From: Secundilactobacillus angelensis | Lineage (GTDB): Bacteria; Bacillota; Bacilli; Lactobacillales; Lactobacillaceae | Assembly (NCBI RefSeq): GCF_012641075.1 | Contig: NZ_JAAXLJ010000009.1 | Coordinates: 1-64,000 of the forward strand | DNA length: 64,000 nt | Reading direction: 5' to 3' | In this document: in pieces, positions 60,752 to 64,000 of the stretch | How positions within the stretch are numbered: position 1 is the stretch's first letter | How the letters are laid out: every line of letters begins with the position of its first letter | Position numbers and translations under genes: made by a program | The notes under the pieces: generated by a model | The model's database searches: none | What the model saw: the letters and a program-made list of their open reading frames with translations, nothing else | What the model was told of the DNA's origin: nothing

Positions 60752-61678
60752 TTAAAATAAATCTGACAAGCTACTCAATGCACTTACGCCAATAATACCA
60801 CCTAGCAAGCCCATCACAATTGCCATTCCAATTACTAATATAATACTCCCAACAAAATATGCGTATACACGGTCAAAATGATTTTCAGTGTGTGCTCTGA
60901 AGACCAATGCGATGTAACCCATTGAAACCATACTATAATAAAACATCAAGCACATTGCCGCCAATATAATTGCAAAAGAACCAATGATGGAGAGGACAAA
61001 ACCAATAAACGCGACTAACAATCCCACGCTTGAAATATGAAAATAGCGGGTCATATCTTCCATATAATTAGCAGACTTATCACCCAAGAAACCACGAGTT
61101 ACTAAGTGAGTAACACTGAAAACCAAAAATAAGAAGAGGATACAAACCAGTAGCACCCCAAAGAATGTTCCAAAGCTAGCGGTGGCTGAAGTATTACTGC
61201 CTGCATAACTGTCTAGTTCAGACAAAGCACCACTGGCCAAATGAACCTCCGTCATCAAAAACGTTAGTGCAACAATCAACGACCCAGCGAACAATGAAAT
61301 CAGACCAAAGTACTTATTGAATTTCGTATCGATATCTGAAGGATGCCTAACACCATGCATCAGGTAAGCCCAGTAATTCTTAGCATAAGCTGAGGTTTGA
61401 TCCATGTTGATATTAATGTTCACGCCACCTTGACCCGTTTGATTAGACTGATTGAAACCTTGTTGCTGGTTCATCCCTTGGTTGAAGTTAGGCTGACCAT
61501 TGTTAAATTGGTTGTTATTAAATTGGTTAGGCTGACCTTGACCGTACTGTGGTTGTGGACCAGGCTGCGTGCCTTGTGCCTGAGCACCCGTAGCGGCAAC
61601 TTGTGGAATTTTAAACCCACAGTACGTACAGAACTTTGAATTGGCAGGAATTTCGTTGTGACAATTTGGACATTTCAT
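60752..61678 (-). CDS. Zinc-ribbon membrane protein
   Basis: The protein has 308 residues. An N-terminal zinc ribbon (CPNCHNEIPANSKFCTYCG, four cysteines, residues 3-21) is followed by a Gln/Asn/Gly-rich linker with repeated NQFNN/NFNQ units (about 35-90). Four or five membrane helices follow (about 120-305), with acidic segments between. It resembles lactobacillar zinc-ribbon proteins of the DUF6574 kind. The function is unknown. It is the last gene of a three-gene unit, all with zinc-ribbon or membrane-anchored extracytoplasmic parts. Confidence 0.82.
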   Translation of the reverse strand: MKCPNCHNEIPANSKFCTYCGFKIPQVAATGAQAQGTQPGPQPQYGQGQPNQFNNNQFNNGQPNFNQGMNQQQGFNQSNQTGQGGVNININMDQTSAYAKNYWAYLMHGVRHPSDIDTKFNKYFGLISLFAGSLIVALTFLMTEVHLASGALSELDSYAGSNTSATASFGTFFGVLLVCILFLFLVFSVTHLVTRGFLGDKSANYMEDMTRYFHISSVGLLVAFIGFVLSIIGSFAIILAAMCLMFYYSMVSMGYIALVFRAHTENHFDRVYAYFVGSIILVIGMAIVMGLLGGIIGVSALSSLSDLF

Positions 61679-61693
61679 ATTAATTCACTCCTT

Positions 61694-62710
61694 TTATTGA
61701 TGAGTAATAGCTGTTTGATTGTAGGTGCGCGTGCCAGAGGTTGGTAACACATCCTTGCTGTGATTGGGACCAACAAACCGGTACGAAACGATATTGTAGT
61801 TAGTGGTCTTTTGCTTCAACGAGTATGTGTAATCGTTGACGTTGCCATGATAAGTGGCAACCATGTCGCGAATATCGTGCTGAGTCGTGTTGGGCAGCGC
61901 ATTGAAGCTTCTGGCATTGCTACCACGTTGCGCCATTACTTGAGTCCTCAGCGCGCTAACCGTATGCGCGTGGTATGCGTATCCGCCACCGATAATGACG
62001 AGGATGACTACCACAATACTTGCAATAATTGCGATCCGTTTCGTCCGCTTGCTAGCGCTTGCCTTCTTAGCTTTTTCAGCTGCCAACATGGCGGGTAACT
62101 TAGCTTGCAACGCTGCGCTCTGTTGACGAGCATCCTTATAATCGCCAAATTGTGCCAAATCATTCAGCGCAATTTGAACATCAACTGAACGACTAGCTTG
62201 GTTCGCACGGACTAATGTTGCCTGGTAAGCCTGCTCATAGTTTTGTGCTTGTACCCGCTTTTGATTGTCAGCCAATGCTTTTTGAACTAAGCCTAGCTTG
62301 TCTTGAGCATCCTGGTAGTTGCCAAGTTGCGCAAACATGTTAGCTGCATTGGTCAAATCACCCTGAGTGAACGCTGACATGGCGTTGTCGTAAAGCTGTT
62401 GTTGCTGAGCTTCTAACTGTTTTTTCTCTTGCGCAGCAGCTAAAGTCTGGTTGGCAACCGCCTTCTCATGGGCATCTTGATAATCACCAAGCTGTTCGAA
62501 TAAGGTTGCTGCTTGACGAGCATTACCCTTATCTGCCAGCTCAACTGCTTGCCGATAAATAGCTTCTTGATTCGCCTTAGTTTGTGCTTCAACCCTTGCT
62601 TGAACCTGTGCCTTCGCCTGAGTTAAATCCGCGCCGCAGTTTTGACAAAAAGCAGCTGACATCGGGTTTTCAGTGCCACAGTTAGGGCAGAATAACTTTG
62701 CATTTTCCAT
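61694..62710 (-). CDS. Zinc-ribbon protein with repeats and one TM helix
   Basis: The protein has 338 residues. The zinc ribbon is CPNCGTENPMSAAFCQNCG (residues 8-26). Three related helical repeats follow: AATLFEQLGDYQDAHEK (about 68), AANMFAQLGNYQDAQDK (about 121) and ALNDLAQFGDYKDARQQ (about 182), like TPR/Sel1-type units, set in a long coiled, Gln/Ala-rich region. A single transmembrane helix (IAIIASIVVVILVIIGGGY, about 226-244) leads to an external C-terminal domain of about 90 residues. It is probably an intracellular scaffold linked to an external sensor. The ATG at 62710 has GGGGGGA upstream. Confidence 0.82.
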   Translation of the reverse strand: MENAKLFCPNCGTENPMSAAFCQNCGADLTQAKAQVQARVEAQTKANQEAIYRQAVELADKGNARQAATLFEQLGDYQDAHEKAVANQTLAAAQEKKQLEAQQQQLYDNAMSAFTQGDLTNAANMFAQLGNYQDAQDKLGLVQKALADNQKRVQAQNYEQAYQATLVRANQASRSVDVQIALNDLAQFGDYKDARQQSAALQAKLPAMLAAEKAKKASASKRTKRIAIIASIVVVILVIIGGGYAYHAHTVSALRTQVMAQRGSNARSFNALPNTTQHDIRDMVATYHGNVNDYTYSLKQKTTNYNIVSYRFVGPNHSKDVLPTSGTRTYNQTAITHQ

Positions 62711-62722
62711 CAATAATCCCCC

Positions 62723-63949
62723 CTAGTATTCAACCAATGACACGTCGGTACTCTTCAAATGACCGCTCTTAGTCACATAATCAACCGTGACAGAATCGCC
62801 ATCCGAATAATCGCTGGTAATCTGGTCGATGCTATGCTCGGTACCAACCGTTTCGTCATCGATCCGGCAAATGACATCACCCGGTTTAAGATCACTATCG
62901 CTGGCCGAACTGTCGTCTTCGATGCTGGTGATCACCATACCGATTTCCTTATCGTTATTGTGAGTTCGGATACTATAACCCTTAACCCCAAAGTCAATAT
63001 CAGTATCGCCATCGCCTGATGGATTCTTAAAGTCTTGCATATCACCTGTGTTGACATCGTTATGGGACAAGTTCAGCTTGATACGATGAGTGGATCCATC
63101 CTTCATCTTGACTGTTGCCTCGGAACCTAACTCGATTTGTTTCATAGCGTTATCCATGCTGTCATTACCAATAACTGATGATTTAACAGGATATTGGTCA
63201 ATCCCGACAATCACGTTACTGTCGTCCCAACCGCCATCATCAACGGTACTCAACCCGGCTTTGGCTGCAGGACCATCATCCATTTCATCAATCAAAATCA
63301 CTCCGGCACCGTATGGTAAATCACCACGTAGGGCACCGATGGAAGGATAATTGCCAGAAGTAGCAGCCTTAGCCAAGGCATTAGCTTTAGCCGTCTTCTT
63401 TTGAATCAAAGTAGCCGTTTGACCCGCCAATGATTGCAGACCAGCAACCGAAACGTTCAAGCCAACGGCATCTTTTTGCTGATAGTAGGTCTGACTCAGT
63501 TGCGTCAATGAATCAGCATCCTTCTTTGAAGTAGCCGGGAAGCTAGATTTATTTTTCAAGCCATCCAGCTTCTTTTCGGTTTGACCTGCCAACTTGTTTT
63601 GCTTATCGAGCTCCGACTGATTAGTTTTGGCTAGCTGCGTTTTAGCTTGCTTAAGCAACCTTTCAAACTGTTTGCGATTAAGTCGTTTTTCAAGCTGAGC
63701 ATCCGTTGTTTTATCCCCTGTACCAGGTAACTCATCTTGTAATTTTTGCGCCGCACCAGTTTTAACCAGTGGATTATATAACACCAGTTTCCGTGCTTGC
63801 GCAATATCGCTTGCGAAGGCTTTTTTCGTTTGTTGATGTTGGTAAAAGACGAAGCCACCCGCAACAACAACGATGACGATGAGTGCTGAAATCCCCCACG
63901 TCATTAATGCGTTCTTAGATGATTTTTGACTGTTTGATCGATTTGGCAT
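62723..63949 (-). CDS. Membrane-anchored PDZ-domain protein
   Basis: The protein has 408 residues. A short basic N-terminus and one transmembrane helix (about 15-38) are followed by a coiled-coil-rich region (about 50-190, Lys/Gln/Ala-rich). Then come two PDZ-like segments: about 210-290 (GAGVILIDEMDDGPAAKAGL) and about 315-400 (SYSIRTHNNDKEIGMVITSI type, then SDSDLKPGDVICRIDD). No protease domain is present, so it is not HtrA. It may bind C-terminal tails outside the cell and act with the next two gene products. ATG at 63949 is preferred (AGGGGGGA 8 bases upstream). Confidence 0.8.
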   Translation of the reverse strand: MPNRSNSQKSSKNALMTWGISALIVIVVVAGGFVFYQHQQTKKAFASDIAQARKLVLYNPLVKTGAAQKLQDELPGTGDKTTDAQLEKRLNRKQFERLLKQAKTQLAKTNQSELDKQNKLAGQTEKKLDGLKNKSSFPATSKKDADSLTQLSQTYYQQKDAVGLNVSVAGLQSLAGQTATLIQKKTAKANALAKAATSGNYPSIGALRGDLPYGAGVILIDEMDDGPAAKAGLSTVDDGGWDDSNVIVGIDQYPVKSSVIGNDSMDNAMKQIELGSEATVKMKDGSTHRIKLNLSHNDVNTGDMQDFKNPSGDGDTDIDFGVKGYSIRTHNNDKEIGMVITSIEDDSSASDSDLKPGDVICRIDDETVGTEHSIDQITSDYSDGDSVTVDYVTKSGHLKSTDVSLVEY

Positions 63950-64000
63950 AGCCATATTCCCCCCTAAACTTTCTAAATTATTGTTGAACCATCCAATTTG

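Noticed and set aside
62723-63949. HtrA-type serine protease because of PDZ domains
   Set aside because: No trypsin-like domain with His-Asp-Ser motifs; the N-terminal half is coiled coil.

Overview
The window looks like the chromosome of a lactic acid bacterium of the family Lactobacillaceae. The protein sequences of PurA/PurB/GuaC, NrdD/NrdG, BrnQ, the two-domain amino acid permeases and the adjacent DUF421/DUF3290 pair are of Lactobacillales type. Ribosome binding sites are strong GGAGG-like sequences, GTG and TTG starts are common, and a T-box leader, NrdR boxes and cre (CcpA) sites are present. The exact species cannot be fixed from the sequence alone. No rRNA, tRNA, IS element, prophage or CRISPR array was seen.

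Layout. 0-18.6 kb is ordinary core and housekeeping: divergent purB / purA-guaC (AMP synthesis and purine interconversion), a tautomerase, a DUF421/DUF3290 membrane pair, an NhaC-type antiporter behind a T-box leader, two universal stress proteins, an APC permease with an overlapping unknown gene, a membrane GGDEF protein and a secreted protein. 18.7-42.5 kb is a large accessory carbohydrate region. It holds six Gfo/Idh/MocA (inositol-dehydrogenase-type) oxidoreductases, five TIM-barrel isomerase/dehydratase proteins (IolE, two IolH, one IolI-like, one other), three sugar-porter-family transporters of IolT type, an AEC transporter, a DHA1 MFS protein, two AraC regulators, and a tail of UPF0303 protein, MDR oxidoreductase and an unusual nucleoside hydrolase. 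42.7-64 kb returns to core genes: nrdDG, a LysM/transglycosylase protein, brnQ, peptidase, nitroreductase, aldo/keto reductase, aminotransferase, APC permease, a MarR-NmrA pair, gldA, a secreted glycerophosphodiesterase, and a three-gene zinc-ribbon/PDZ membrane operon that runs off the right edge.

How the accessory region may work. The sugar porters would import cyclitols or related polyols, the dehydrogenases would oxidise and epimerise them through ketoinositols, and IolI/IolH/IolE proteins would isomerise or dehydrate the products. The later steps known from Bacillus iol operons (iolB, iolC, iolD, iolJ, iolA) are absent from the window, so either they lie elsewhere or the region carries out interconversion of cyclitols rather than full breakdown. 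The region falls into four transcription units facing different ways. Two of them (18.7-21.4 kb and 24.2-27.1 kb) share paralogous dehydrogenase and IolH genes in different orders. Candidate cre sites and one operator-like dyad placed exactly between the -35 and -10 of a strong promoter point to catabolite repression plus substrate-specific control.

The most interesting non-coding signals are a family of long imperfect hairpins just downstream of minus-strand stop codons, two of which share sequence and show paired compensatory changes; a T-box on an antiporter gene; three NrdR boxes before nrdD; and a perfect 30-bp palindrome over the MarR promoter.
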